A DNA stretch of 64,000 bases from Zoroaster sp. YZ-2022 (lineage: Eukaryota; Echinodermata; Asteroidea; Forcipulatida; Zoroasteridae). A model generated the notes under the pieces. It saw nothing but the letters and a program-made list of their open reading frames with translations. It made no database searches and was not told the DNA's origin. The stretch covers positions 8,926,135 through 8,990,134 of the forward strand of contig CM055819.1 in NCBI GenBank assembly GCA_029582265.1. The letters are read 5' to 3'. Shown here one piece after another: positions 11,250 to 22,393 of this stretch (position 1 is its first letter; the number at the start of each line of letters is the position of its first letter). The position numbers and the translations under genes are program-made.

Positions 11250-11415
11250 AATCGTCATTGGGCAAGCTCGGTGATTGAGAGGTTAATACGTCTGCATTAG
11301 TAAGCATGAGGTCGTGGGTTTGAATCCTGCCCGAGTCGCTTGTGAAGTATTTTCACAGACACTCGGAATGCACTGAGTATACAGTGCAGCACGTCGGTGT
11401 AGGGCAAATTAAATC
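11250..11415 (+). mobile_element. tRNA-derived SINE, plus copy
   Basis: Starts CGTCATTGGGCAAGCTCGG, has the B box GGGTTTGAATCC near 11317, the same body (TTTTCACAGACACTCGG) and the GTCGGTGTAGGGCAAATTAA tail. The distal part of the tail (ATTCTTGCG) is missing. Confidence 0.75.
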
Positions 11416-11745
11416 GACCTTAACAGTATTTTTATTTTTTAAAACCATTTACAAAAAAGAGGTCGCGTTATCTGCAAAGACCTCGAACATGTTAAAATCG
11501 TTTTAAATTCTCCAGTAATGTTGTTGAGGAGACAAATCGCTCGTCAGAGAGAATCGGCCACCACGAACCGTCTTGGGATTCCACCGACCGTCATTTTCTT
11601 CGAATCCCGTTCTGTTGCTTATGATTGTCGGAATACCCTTTCATAATCATCGGTAATGAGAGATGCTGGCATGCATCTTTCAAATAATTTGGTGTGGTTT
11701 GTGATTGAGTGATAACCTCTGACGCCTTTATGTAGCTATTGCACT
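11416..11745. other. Stretch without recognisable feature
   Basis: Nothing recognised. Confidence 0.4.
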
Positions 11746-11960
11746 TTAAAGGGACAGTATCGTCACGATCAGAGCAGACATTCAACAGGGCATGGAATCG
11801 GCGTCCTCGTTTAAGATGAACACAGTGACTGAAAATTACTGGCTCATTTGTGCAGCAGCAACGGTAATATGACTTTATCATTTGGGGTATTATTTTCAGT
11901 CACTAAATCTAAAACCACTCCGATTCCATGCCCCGTTGATTGTGACGATATTCCCTTTAA
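11746..11960 (-). mobile_element. TTAA-flanked MITE family, complete copy
   Basis: TTAA at both edges. The AGAGCAGAC block is in the left arm, so it is in the opposite orientation to the copy at 10568. Confidence 0.85.
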
Positions 11961-12480
11961 AGGGAAGATCCATTTGTCATAACTGATGTACCTTACATGT
12001 AAATCTCGCATAGATTAACTTTAGAAGAATTGTGACTATGATGAATCATAGGGGTATCAGTGTAAATGTTCACTTGTACGGACCAAATTACACGCATTGG
12101 GTAGGAATCGATTGAAAACATACTTGTCTCTGTGCTCTGTAATGGCGCGTTAAATGGTACGACCTTGTCACCAGGAAGCCAAAACCCAGCTGTGCGTATT
12201 GCATTTCACTTTTAAAGGAAAGGTACATTGGTAAGGTTGTCTAACTTCTTCTACGAGGAAGCTTACTCTCTTTGAATCACGAAATCATTAAACAAACAAC
12301 ATGTGGAAGTTGTAGTTTATTTACTTGTTGTCGTTAATGAGAAAATAGTGATTAATACATAAAGTTGTTCATATCCATTTAGCTATTAGACTCCATCTGA
12401 TATACTTTGGAAATCAACTTGAGAGAGATATACTTGACATCGACTCTGTGTGAGCCTTTGTAAATTGTTCGATGTCTAGC
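11961..12480. other. Stretch without recognisable feature
   Basis: Nothing recognised. Confidence 0.45.
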
Positions 12481-12488
12481 AGATGTAA

Positions 12489-12673
12489 CAGCGTCGTAGC
12501 CAGGACTTTGTCAGTGGGGGGGGGGGGGGGGCAGAGGGCGCATTGCTTTTCAGTGGGGGGGGGGGGCAGGGGTATGGGTTTTCCCTTTTCTTTTTCTTTT
12601 CTGTTTTTTGGGGCACTATGAGGATTTTTCGTGGGGGCATCTGCCACCCAGGCCCCCCGTGGCTACGCCGCTG
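12489..12673. mobile_element. hAT-type MITE with 8-bp target duplication
   Basis: The ends are CAGCGTCGTAGCCAGG and, on the opposite strand, CAGCGGCGTAGCCACGG: 13 of the first 14 bases agree. Both sides carry the perfect 8-bp direct repeat AGATGTAA (12481-12488 and 12674-12681). Terminal CAG and 8-bp duplications are hallmarks of the hAT superfamily. The interior is two G runs and low-complexity sequence with no transposase. Confidence 0.92.
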
Positions 12674-12681
12674 AGATGTAA

Positions 12682-13859
12682 TGGTTCATGATCCATTTTA
12701 AAGATGTATCGCCCGTGTTTTCGCTTTTATTACAAACAATTTTCTGAAATTGTCTTTTATTGTAGGTCCCGTCATAAATTCTTTCAGGCTCATTATTACT
12801 GTTGAACTGAACTTAAAATATGACTTATCTCGCCACAAACCATTTGTTTTCCTTTCTAAAATTATATAATCAACATTTCGATGAAAACAAAAATCATAGA
12901 ACAGTGAAAAACACGGTTGATATTATCTTTAAGGATATTGTGACACATGACACGCCTGCTTTGCAAAAGAAGTACACTCGGTCAAACTGGGGTTATTCAT
13001 GAGTTGCGTTTACAACAAAAGCCTACTAAGCCACGATCATTATTAAAATTGCATATACGTACTGACACTGTTGCAATCCATGTACTGACGCACACAATTC
13101 CACACGTAAACAAGTGGGACATAATTTAGCATCATGGTATAACTTTAAAGATATATAGATAGATATAAAGATATATATTTGAGCCAATTTGACGGTTAAA
13201 ATAGATTTAAATGTTAAATTGCTATTTTTCTGGGGAAGCTTTCATTTGAGACACTGAACGAAAAAAAAACTCCATCAAGGATTAATACCAGTAAATAAAA
13301 ACTCAAATTAATCAGGTTGCACGTGACTACACAATGTATTGTATGTAACGGGTTGGGGGCGTGGGCAGTCTTCCGATTGGCTAGCAAGGCTGTCAATCAA
13401 AATCAACTGCGTTCGAAATATTGCTTTTATTTGCAGTTTCCGACAAACGAATTTCATAATTTTAGTTTTTTCGTTTAAGAAAGATATTATCGTTCAAAAC
13501 TCGTTCGCTTTATAAATTCTATTTTGTGGGTTGTGTTAGCTAAACACGGGCGATATATATTTAAGAGAAGGTACAGCATTGGAAATGTTGGTAATCGAGC
13601 TTATAGACCTTTATCACGGTGCAGCCATTTTTTTCTCCCATACAAATCCATGTAACCAAACCGAGGCTGGAGGGAAAAATAGCCTGGTGTCTTTTTTGAG
13701 ATGATAATCACTGTAATCGTTATTAAACATACAGGGAACACGACAAAGATGGCCGCAGCGTGATACAGTTCTGTTGCTCATTTGCCTGTATCTGGACAGA
13801 AGTTGACCTGACCTCTGTGTGTGAGATGGTTTGCGTATGAAATCACGCACCCTTGACTG
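12682..13859. other. Stretch without recognisable feature
   Basis: No domain-bearing frame and no repeat recognised. Confidence 0.5.
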
Positions 13860-14300
13860 ATAAGTTGTTTTTATTGTAAAAGTAAAAAAATCAGATTACA
13901 AATATAATTCATAACTGATACAATAGTAATAAGTATTTGTAAAATGCGCCAGTATCCGTCTAAAAAACGCTCATGGCTCAGCAACACAACATGTACAAGA
14001 TAAATACAAAAACAGACTATGAACAGGGTAGATATTTTGATTATGCAACCCTCATTAAATGTGTCTTGAGGGCAGTTTTGAATGATGCCAGAGATGAAGA
14101 AAGTTTGTCATGTTCCACTAGGTCATTCCACAATTAAGAAATACCTGAAGCAAATGATCTTTCACCCCAGGATCTATTGGTCTTGATTCTTCTCAAGAGA
14201 TGTTTGTTATTGGATCTCATCGACTCACGGTTTGAATCATTTTATGATGGTAATCTGTCAAGGGACACGCGAGAAACATACACAAGGATCTTGAAGACAT
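13860..14300 (-). pseudogene. Non-LTR retrotransposon, C-terminal end and 3' region
   Basis: Read on the minus strand, about 14240 to 14041 encodes NNKHLLRRIKTNRSWGERSF, then a stop in place of the usual AAP, LWNDL, and SLASFKTALKTHLM, ending at a stop at 14041-14043. This is the C-terminal block found after the reverse transcriptase of CR1/L2-like LINEs. At least two in-frame stops break it. The following 180 bases (14040-13860) are AT-rich, contain GGCGCATTTTACAAAT and probably form the 3' untranslated region. Only the last 70 or so codons survive. It is a different family from the fragments at 2960 and 56429. Confidence 0.78.
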
Positions 14301-14684
14301 TCTTGTTCTTCGTGGGTAGCTAGCTCTCTAGCTCTCTATTTGATTAATTTTGTATATTATAGATACATGTTACATTGTCTGGATAAGTAGTATGAGAAAA
14401 TGTCGTTAGCGTAGTAATGCGAAGACCGATCCGCATAACTATGTGCATTTTATTATGCGCTTTAGAGTATCTCGTGATATATAATTCGCGTTTATATAAG
14501 AATTCATTGTTATTATTTTTTATTAAAACAATAATTGGAGCAAAAAGTTGCCGTCGGCACCTTTTTGTAAATTTTTCATGACAGAAATATTGTTGAAGAT
14601 GATTTGTACCATTACCAATTTCAAGTAAGCTTTCGGCAAATTTGATAATGTTGTAATCAGGTAATATATAGCCAATGTAGTACC

Positions 14685-14870
14685 TCACGATCAGAGCAGA
14701 CTTTCAATAGGGTTTAAGATGAACACAGTGACTGAAAAGTACTGGCTCATTTATGCAGTAGCAACGGTAATATGACCTTATCATGCATAGAGTATTATTT
14801 TCAGTAACTGTGTTAATCTAAATCTAGCACTCTAATTCCACCCCCCGTTCATCGTGACGATATTGCCCCT
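14685..14870 (-). mobile_element. TTAA-flanked MITE family, truncated copy
   Basis: The outermost 17 bases of the left end are missing and the sequence starts TCACGATCAGAGCAGAC; the right end stops at TATTGCCCC without TTAA. The inner CAGTGACTGAAAA block is present. Confidence 0.75.
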
Positions 14871-16169
14871 GGTAATTAAAAAATAAGCAGAGGATCACAT
14901 TATATAACTTACTCGGTGTATAAGGCCGATAATAATATAAATCTTCCCTATAGATATTGTAGTAATCCGAAACTTTCACAGGTCCAGAAACAGAAGAAAA
15001 AAACAATCGTAGAAGCAGTATCGCCAGCATAACCAATGTTGTACCTTCCTCTTAAAAACACCCGAGAAAGTGCCAGCGTTTCGTTGTGTTGTTCATGAGA
15101 AAATAGTGAAAAGGCAGGACAATGTTCAATAGACATCGTGAAGCTTTTGCCTTCGCTTTAAGAAGAAAAAAAATCACATTAAAATCAAATAATTACTATT
15201 TTATCTATTTAAACAAATTACGTTTTATTCTTTCAAATAACAACAATTAAAAATGTCAGAGGGACCACCTTTAAGAACATTGTACACGAGATTTGATAAA
15301 TGTGGAATTTTGGTCATTAATGATTCTAATGCATAACTGAATGGCAATTCAATAAACATACCGCTGCATACGAATGTGCGATTGTATCCGTTGGCATTGT
15401 ATAATATGTCATCAGCACATGGTCACATCACATTTGACATTTCGAAATTAAATACTTGAGGAGCCAGGGCCTTGTAAAATCCATTAAAACGTCATTTTTC
15501 GTCAGTTCACTTCGTCAACAGCCTTTCTTCTTCTTTTTTTCTTTTTTAATTATAATAGAACGACTAAGTTTCGCCGAGATAGAAAAGCGACTGAAAACAG
15601 ACTTACTAGAGTATACAAACACCACTTAGTTCGAGAGCATGTAATGTAAACAACTGGTGTCAACTCCCGAGGTGTTGACTACTTCATAACGCAGACGGGT
15701 GTAGGCAATACTCATGAGTAATAAACTTGTAATAAAAAGACTGTAAGAACAATCGTTCGATTCAAATGTTTCTGGACATGATTGCAAAAATACACCCCTG
15801 GTGGCAAACGTGACGCGGTGAGTTATTTTTACTTTACAAGAAAGAATATTGACCTTTGTAATAAGCGTATTAGCTCATAAATATGTATGAGGTGTAATTA
15901 AGCAGTCTATCCTTCAACTGGACATCCGACGATGTCGAGTTTATTCAATGAATTAATTGAATAAGAAATCATATATTAAGCTTATCATGTGTGGGCTTCT
16001 GTTGCGTTCTCAGGCCTGTGGATGGGCACATTGTTCCCTCTCCACCCACCATATTTTCTCAAATCTTCAGCTGATTTCATGAAATTTCACGATGTATCGG
16101 ATAAGGTCATTACTTTATGGGGCGCTATATACCCATGTGTTGGCTAGAGTCCCTTTGTATAAAGGGAGA
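14871..16169. other. Stretch without recognisable feature
   Basis: Nothing recognised apart from short T-rich runs. Confidence 0.5.
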
Positions 16170-16767
16170 CCAGTTTTGTTTTATTTTTGTTTTGTTTTTG
16201 GCCTTAGCGTGATGGACACTAGATCAACGTATTCCATAAAAACACATTTATTTGTATATTAACCAGGGGCGTCGATTGGTGGCGGGACTTTTTGACGGCC
16301 AATTAATTAAAAAAAATAACTAACTAACGTTAGCCTATCCAGACTACTGAGGAGTAGGCTACCGTTTTTGTTTGTTTTTGTTTTGTTTTTGGCCTTAGCG
16401 TGATGGACACTAGATCAACGTATTCCATAAAAACACATTTATTTGTATATTAACCAGGGGCGTCGATTGGTGGCGGGACTTTTTGACGGCCAATTAATTT
16501 AAAAAAATAACTAACTAACGTTAGCCTATCCAGACTACTGAGGAGTAGGCTACCGTTTTTGTTTGTTTTTGTTTTGTTTTTGGCCTTAGCGTGATGGACA
16601 CTAGATCAACGTATTCCATAAAAACACATTTATTTGTATATTAACCAGGGGCGTCGATTGGTGGCGGGACTTTTTGACGGCCAATTAATTTTAAAAAATA
16701 ACTAACTAACGTTAGCCTATCCAGACTACTGAGGAGTAGGCTACCGTTTTTTTTTTTTTTTTTTTTG
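16170..16767. repeat. 191-bp tandem repeat, about three copies
   Basis: The word GGCCTTAGCGTGATGGACAC starts at 16200, 16391 and 16582, a constant period of 191. The copies are almost identical; differences are mainly one or two bases in short A/T runs. Each unit has a T/G-rich start, CAGGGGCGTCGATTGG in the middle and TAACTAACGTTAGCC near its end. The array ends in about 21 T. The near identity suggests recent duplication or homogenisation. Confidence 0.92.
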
Positions 16768-17298
16768 CAACACCACAAATATTCATAAAGCGCTAAGAAT
16801 GCACTACTGAGTGTCCCGAGTCAAAACAAATTTGTGACCCCGTATAAAAGCTTGCCCCTTCGTTGCGGCTACGCACTCAACAAGAGATAAGTGAGAATGC
16901 ATTTAGCTTACTGACTCTATGTTCATTACAATATGGAAATGGATCATCGGCTGAATAATGTCAGACGGAATAGCTTCTCTGAACGTTTGGTACTAAATCA
17001 AATAAGCTTTAAAATATTAATTCGCACACCATCTTTTCGAGTTATTCCCTTTAAAAGGGGGAATGACCAACAGGCCGGGAACACAGTGATCGATGATTGG
17101 AGGACTATTGTAAACCATAAAGTTTTGAAAACTGTCTAAATGAATGCAGAAACACGTACTCTTATCGCCGTGGGCTATAGATCCACAAGATGCGTGCCAC
17201 TAGCCAAGGCATCATACGACTTTAATGGTACTGTACTGTTCATTTCAAAGTCTTGTCCATCTCAGAAACTAAACAAAATCTACCCACACATGATTGAT
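16768..17298. other. Stretch without recognisable feature
   Basis: Open frames at 16933-17139 and 17140-17406 show no domain; the second runs into the foldback arm and is not credible as a gene. Confidence 0.45.
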
Positions 17299-17305
17299 AG
17301 TAAGT

Positions 17306-18666
17306 TATGGTATTCTAAAAAGGACACAGGTACATTGCAAGAGGAGTGTTCACGCGTCACATTAGTGTGTAAGTGTCACATTAGAAATGTTATCGCGTCG
17401 TACTAGAAGTGTTCAGCGTTGCACTAGAAGTGTTCAAGCGTCGCACTAGAAGTGTTAACGCGTCGTACTAGAAGTGTTTAAGCGTCGCACTAGAAGTGCT
17501 TTTGTCTCATATGAAGAGCCGTATGTGACTAAATTTCGACTCAGAGTAAACTAAATGTTAACTAGCCAAACAATATAGTTAATGGCAAAGCTATATTTTT
17601 ATGTGCAAAGTCATATATTTACTAGCAAAACCAAATAGGCCTATACAAAACCGGCGACCAGACCAGTCGGCAGCTAGCATGCATACTAAAAATGAATTTT
17701 GGAATTTATATTCCTTTAAAAAAGTCCTCCACAGCCCAGACATTATTATTATACAGAAAGGCTTTGCTTCTGAATTAATGTGGTAGTTAACTAAAAAATA
17801 TTGCAAATTCTTTTACAAATATTTACAAAATCATTATTATCGATCCCGATACTACATCATAAGGTGAGCCTTCTAACCACTACAATATGAAATATACTGA
17901 ACAGCAAAAGAAACGCAAGTCTGAGGACAGCAAAAGAAACGCAAGTCCGAGGTCTTGTCAAGTTTTCAAACAGAAGACAAACCATTTTTATTCTAATCAC
18001 TCATTTAATGAAAAATGCTTTCAATTTGTGAGCTGAAAGTGACTGTTGAATGTGAAAATCTTGCAATGCAATTTCAACAGTCACTTTCAGCTCACAAATT
18101 GAAAGCATTTTTCATTAAATGAGTGATTAGAATCAAAACGGTTTATCTTCTGTTTGAAAACTTGACAAGACTTCGGACTTACGTTTCTTTTGCTGTGCTC
18201 GGACTTGCGTTTCTTTTGCTGTTCAGTATATATAAATTCACCGACAAATTCGAGTGGCATGGTAGTCTAGTGATTAAAAGGATTACCTTCCATGTAGGTA
18301 GTATCGGGATCGACACTAGATTTTGTAAATATTTGTAAAAGAATTTGCAATATTTGTTGTTAACTACCACATTAATTCAGAAGCAAAGTCTTTCTGTATA
18401 ATAATAATGTCTGGGCTGTGGAGGATGTTTTTTAAGGTTTTGTATATTTGGTTTTACTAGTAAATATATGGCTTTGCACATGTAGTTGTAATAGTTCTAC
18501 ACTATTTATAACAATTATAACAATTATGCACTAATCCCATATGCTTTTATTTTATTGTATTGTATTTGTAATGTATTGTACTTGTACATGCGTATAGTCA
18601 TTTGTATGCAGGGCCCCAATGGAAACCAGTTTTGAACTGTTTGGGCATACCCTGGGTAAAGAAATG

Positions 18667-18697
<31 letters not shown>

Positions 18698-18971
18698 TAT
18701 GGCTTTGCCATTAAATATATGGTTTGGCTATTTAACATTTAGTTTAGTTTTATATATTAATTAAGTCAAAATAGTCACATACGGCTCTTCATATGAGACA
18801 AAAACGCAACGGTGAACACTTCTAGTGCAACGCGTGAACACTTCTAGTGCGTCGCGATAACACTTCTAGCGCGACGCGATAACACTTCTGGTGCGACGCG
18901 TGAATTTTAATGCGACACTTACATGTGAACACTCTTCTTGCAATGTGCCCGTGTCCTTTTTAGAACACAAC
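17306..18971. mobile_element. 1.67-kb foldback element with long inverted arms
   Basis: The left arm (about 17306-18050) is the imperfect reverse complement of the right arm (18073-18971), with a 22-base centre. Matching landmarks from outside in are TTCTAAAAAGGACAC.GG; an array of about 25-bp units containing CACTAGAAGTGTT (left 17400-17505, right 18805-18905); CATATGAAGAGCCGTATGTGA; CAGAAAG.CTTTGCTTCTGAA; AGCAAAAGAAACGCAAGTC (in tandem twice per arm); and TGAGCTGAAAGTGACTGTTGA. The right arm carries an extra ~209-bp LINE tail. A 7-bp direct repeat AGTAAGT flanks the ends (17299-17305, 18972-18978), but the outermost three or four bases of the arms do not pair, so the ends are tentative. No transposase is present. 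Confidence 0.88.
18490..18698 (+). mobile_element. LINE 3' tail inserted in the foldback arm
   Basis: Present only in the right arm of the surrounding foldback, so inserted after the arms formed. It reads CAGGGCCCCAATGGAAACC, TTTGGGCATACCCTGGGTAA and ends in a (TAA)n tail at about 18668-18694, as expected for a severely 5'-truncated non-LTR element. Confidence 0.65.
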
Positions 18972-18979
18972 AGTAAGTA

Positions 18980-19805
18980 CGTCAGCAACTGCAATCCATT
19001 TTGCATTTCGATCCTGAAAAAAAAATTAAAATAAATTAAAAAAAATACGTCATGAACATGTAGGCCTATACATACTTGTATGTTCTCATAAATTACTGTT
19101 GTATAGTGAAATTGTTTTATAGTTACGGCAATGAATTTTTTTTTTTTAAATGCATCCATATAGACCATGTGACTTGTTTACACTTTGCGTGAAGCTTGGT
19201 ACAACAGTTAATAATTATGTGACCAATTAAATTTAAGCACAGTTTTCATGTTGGTATAGTTATTTACTGTTAAACTATGCTGCGCACAGTTATTATATGA
19301 AATATTATAGTGTTAATTGATTTCGTGTTGTCAAGTATACATCTGATATTGAAAAACAGATGTTGCATCTTTAAACCATTTTAATTTTTGATATGGGCTG
19401 CTGGCCAAGTGGACTTATAACAGCTGATACTTAAGTCTAGTTAATCCCAACCAATCACGAACGGTCGTCACCTGCGTCTTAATGCCAGTTACCAGGTACG
19501 GTAACATACAAATATATCTATAACATCATCTGAAGTTAGAGTGAAAAACATACTACTGTCTATGAACTGTGATAGATATAATGTGAGAAGCTTAAAAACA
19601 GAACAACAATATATCAAACAGAGAGTGCAGGTCTCACAACGTCACATTCCGTGCGAACGCCTGGACACATGAAAATCAAATATTTAAAAAATCTTCTATC
19701 GCAAAAACTCGGTAAGTTATTTAGATTAACTTGGATGTTCTTTGAGTATACATTCCATGTAGACATAGCTGCATAATTGAAGCATTTAAGCCGACTACCA
19801 GTTAT
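18980..19805. other. Stretch without recognisable feature
   Basis: Nothing recognised apart from a TAGGCCTA at 19060 and A/T runs. Confidence 0.45.
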
Positions 19806-19871
19806 TTATGTTGTGCCTTTAAAGGGCAGTTTACAGTGTATCCGCTTCGTTCACATCATAGCCCTGTAACG
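19806..19871. repeat. Left 66-bp terminal direct repeat of DIRS-like element
   Basis: Starts TTATGTTGTGCCTTTAAAGG, contains TATCCGCTTCGTTCACATC and ends GTAACG. Same orientation as 23589-23654. Confidence 0.9.
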
Positions 19872-20653
19872 AAAACTCATCTAAAAGTTGTTTACACTTA
19901 GACCATGATTTGTCAACAAAGAAAAAATCATCCAGGTAGTGAGTGATAGATGACGACCTGGAAATTTTACAAATGCAAAACTCCAGAAATGTGCTAAATT
20001 TCTCAAACAGGGCACATGAGATTGAACAACCCATTGGCAAACATCTGTCGAAATAAAATTTCCCACGAAATGTAAAACCCAGTAACTCATAGTCTGTCGG
20101 TGCCACTGGGAGCAGTCGAAAGGCATATTTAATATCGGACTTAGCCAACCATGCCCCTTGACCCACGTTACGAACTAATTCGACTGCTTTATCAAAAGAA
20201 GCGTAACGAACGACACATTTGTCCCGATCAATAAAGTCATTAAAAAAAAAACCTAGCTGGAAATGAAAGGTGATGTATCAAACGGTAAGTATTAGGCTCA
20301 TGTTTGGGCACTAGCCCAATAGGCGAACATTGTAACTGGGGAAATGGAGACCTGTCATATGGTCCCGAGATCCTACCAAGGCTTTGTTCTTTCTCAATTT
20401 TTTCCAAAACAACATGTGGGAGCTCTTTTGCAGATTTAAGGCAGTCAGCAACCCGGCCAACCCGAGGGCCATTATAGCCAAGTGAAAAACCAGAAGTAAA
20501 CCCTTTCTGTAAAATACCTGCATCTAAAACATTAGGGTACCCAACCAGCATGTCCCCCAGTACATCTAGCCTAATTGGTGTTGGGGGCACGAAATGCATG
20601 AGGTTGCCCAGATCCCACCCCCATTCCAACCTGTGCTTTGCCAACCGCAGCAT
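19831..20653 (-). pseudogene. DIRS-like pol, reverse transcriptase N-terminal half
   Basis: RNA-directed DNA polymerase of a tyrosine-recombinase retrotransposon. The first part (20653-20240) overlaps the end of gag in another frame, as in DIRS elements, and contains TPIRLDVLGDMLVGYP, LGYNGPRVGR, then CSPIGLVPKHEPNTYRLIHH, the start of the fingers domain. A run of ten T on the coding strand near 20245 shifts the frame. The second part (to 19831) holds AWLAKSDIKYAFRLLPV (first catalytic aspartate in SDI), CLPMGCSISCALFEKF and the active-site box YLDDF at about residue 78 of that frame. It then ends in the terminal repeat, so the thumb, RNase H and recombinase are missing. Frameshifted and truncated. 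Confidence 0.88.
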
Positions 20654-21662
20654 GCGCTGTTTTCACGCTAGGTGCAGATGGACGAAGGAAGCCCTTATTG
20701 CCATTGGTTGCAGCCCCTGCACGTGGAAGATTACTGCGGCACACATGTGCACCGTGACTGCCCTGGTAACACCTGGTGCACTTGTGTTGAAAACGGCATG
20801 CCTTAAATTGACAATCCTTAAAACTGTTGAATGCAAAACAAAGGCCTTGTTTTGGACCCTGGGACCCAAAAGAATTGGAACTACTGGATGGGATGTTGTT
20901 TATATGGCTTGTCACTGCTGCCGCAGCAACTGTGAGCCACAACTCTGTGTCAACCATACCCCCATGAACGTGCAGGGTTAGATTCCTGCCGCAATCTGAA
21001 TTGCTCGTCGTATGCCTTCCAACCCCACCCAGGAAATTGAAGGGCTGCTGTACGAATGGTTTCTGCATATTTAAGAAATTCACCCCAACGATTTGGATGC
21101 TTCATGAGAAAGACTGACATGTAGGTGTGAAAAGCAGATTGCCACTTGTCAAGACTCAAGGGAGTCAATCTTTTTTCGTGGTTTAGCAGCCTGCTTCACA
21201 ACCATCCTACCCCCACTCAAAGTGAACTCTAGTTCTGGATTTTTATCCCTCAAAGAATTAATAGAAGCTGAATTATCCTGAAACAACAGTGAAAAATCAA
21301 TGTACATGCCTTGCCAAATCTTTTCTTTGATAGCAGTAGGAAGTAGGGACCCTAATGGGGCACAAGAACTGACTGTTGGCAAAGGCTGTGGAGAAAATGA
21401 ATGCAATGGTGTACACACATCTACCATGTCAACTAAAAGGCCCGCCCTTTCACCTGAAAAACCACTCTGAGTAATGTTATTGTTAACCAAACTACCTGCC
21501 ACCGGAGCCGGTTGAAAGCTAGAACAAGAAGGATCATTCAGGATACTTGAACTGTTCCCTGTGATCCTGGCCGCTGTGTTGGCAGTGTTCCCATTATTAG
21601 ATGTTATATTTGCGTGGCTATCACTAGTGTCGGTGTGCTGTTGGTTGCTTACTTGCCATACT

Positions 21663-22393
21663 CAGTGCTTCCACTTTTCAAATCTACATTTCCTTAGATT
21701 TACAGAAACATTTCCTTAGATTTCCTTAGATTTTTTTCCCGATGTTCCTTAGTTTTACCATGGAGGAAGGAATTCCTTCCTCCATGGTTTTACTTAAATC
21801 ATCAAAAGTGTATTAGCCCCTGTATGCATACACAGTTTGCATATGTGAAAGTTGCAGTAGGCCATAAGAAGTGCATGCTGTTGAAAAAAAGCGCAAAACC
21901 TTTCAAAATGGAAAGTCAATTCATGGGAAAATAAGCATTTTTGCACGCCTTCCCCATCAGTTGGTGCCCTGCAGCCTAGTGTAACGTTAATTCTTTAAAT
22001 GCGAGCCCGCGGTGGTCACTTACCAGACATACATACATGTGCGTAGGCCAGCCTAGGTAGCATGAAAATCTGACGTCATGCTTAGACTAGCCCATGGCTG
22101 TGCCTAACATGCGGCCGGCAACTAGGCTGTTTGTGCCGTGCCTAGTCAAATCTGCGTCAATGCTATACAGCGCGCAAACTGACCGAGGGTATAATAAGTG
22201 TTAATTTTTATGCAACATTATTTCGTAACAAAATATCGAATATTTACGAACATTCCTTAGAATTTCCTTAGAATTTACGGCATTTCCTTAGATTTCCTTA
22301 GATTTCTTTATTTCCTCAGAAATTTCCTTAGAGCGTCAAAACATTTCAAAATTTCCTTAAAATAAGGAAATTTCCTTGAAAGTGGAAGCACTG
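21663..22393. mobile_element. 731-bp hAT-type element inserted in gag
   Basis: Both ends read CAGTGCTTCCACTTT inward (15 identical bases). The flanks are the perfect 8-bp direct repeat GCCATACT (21655-21662 and 22394-22401). Taking out the element and one repeat leaves the gag frame open, so it entered a still-intact frame. Near both ends the words TTTCCTTAGATTT and TTTCCTTAGAATTT are repeated many times, as subterminal transposase-binding motifs would be. There is no transposase gene. Confidence 0.93.
21752..21793. mobile_element. Tiny palindromic insertion with 7-bp target duplication, copy 2
   Basis: A perfect 28-bp palindrome, CATGGAGGAAGGAA and its reverse complement (21759-21786), is flanked by the direct repeat GTTTTAC (21752-21758 and 21787-21793). 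It sits inside the hAT element, so it is younger than that insertion or was carried in with it. Confidence 0.85.

Noticed and set aside
16170..16767. A CRISPR-like or regulatory array
   Set aside because: Direct tandem units without spacers, in a eukaryotic repeat context; a simple 191-bp tandem repeat.
17140..17406. An 88-codon protein resembling one read from 18866-19168
   Set aside because: The shared KKDTGTLQEECS segment is the translation of the two inverted arms of the foldback element, not a gene family.
20550..20981. A 143-codon plus-strand frame rich in cysteine
   Set aside because: It is the opposite strand of the DIRS gag zinc-motif region.
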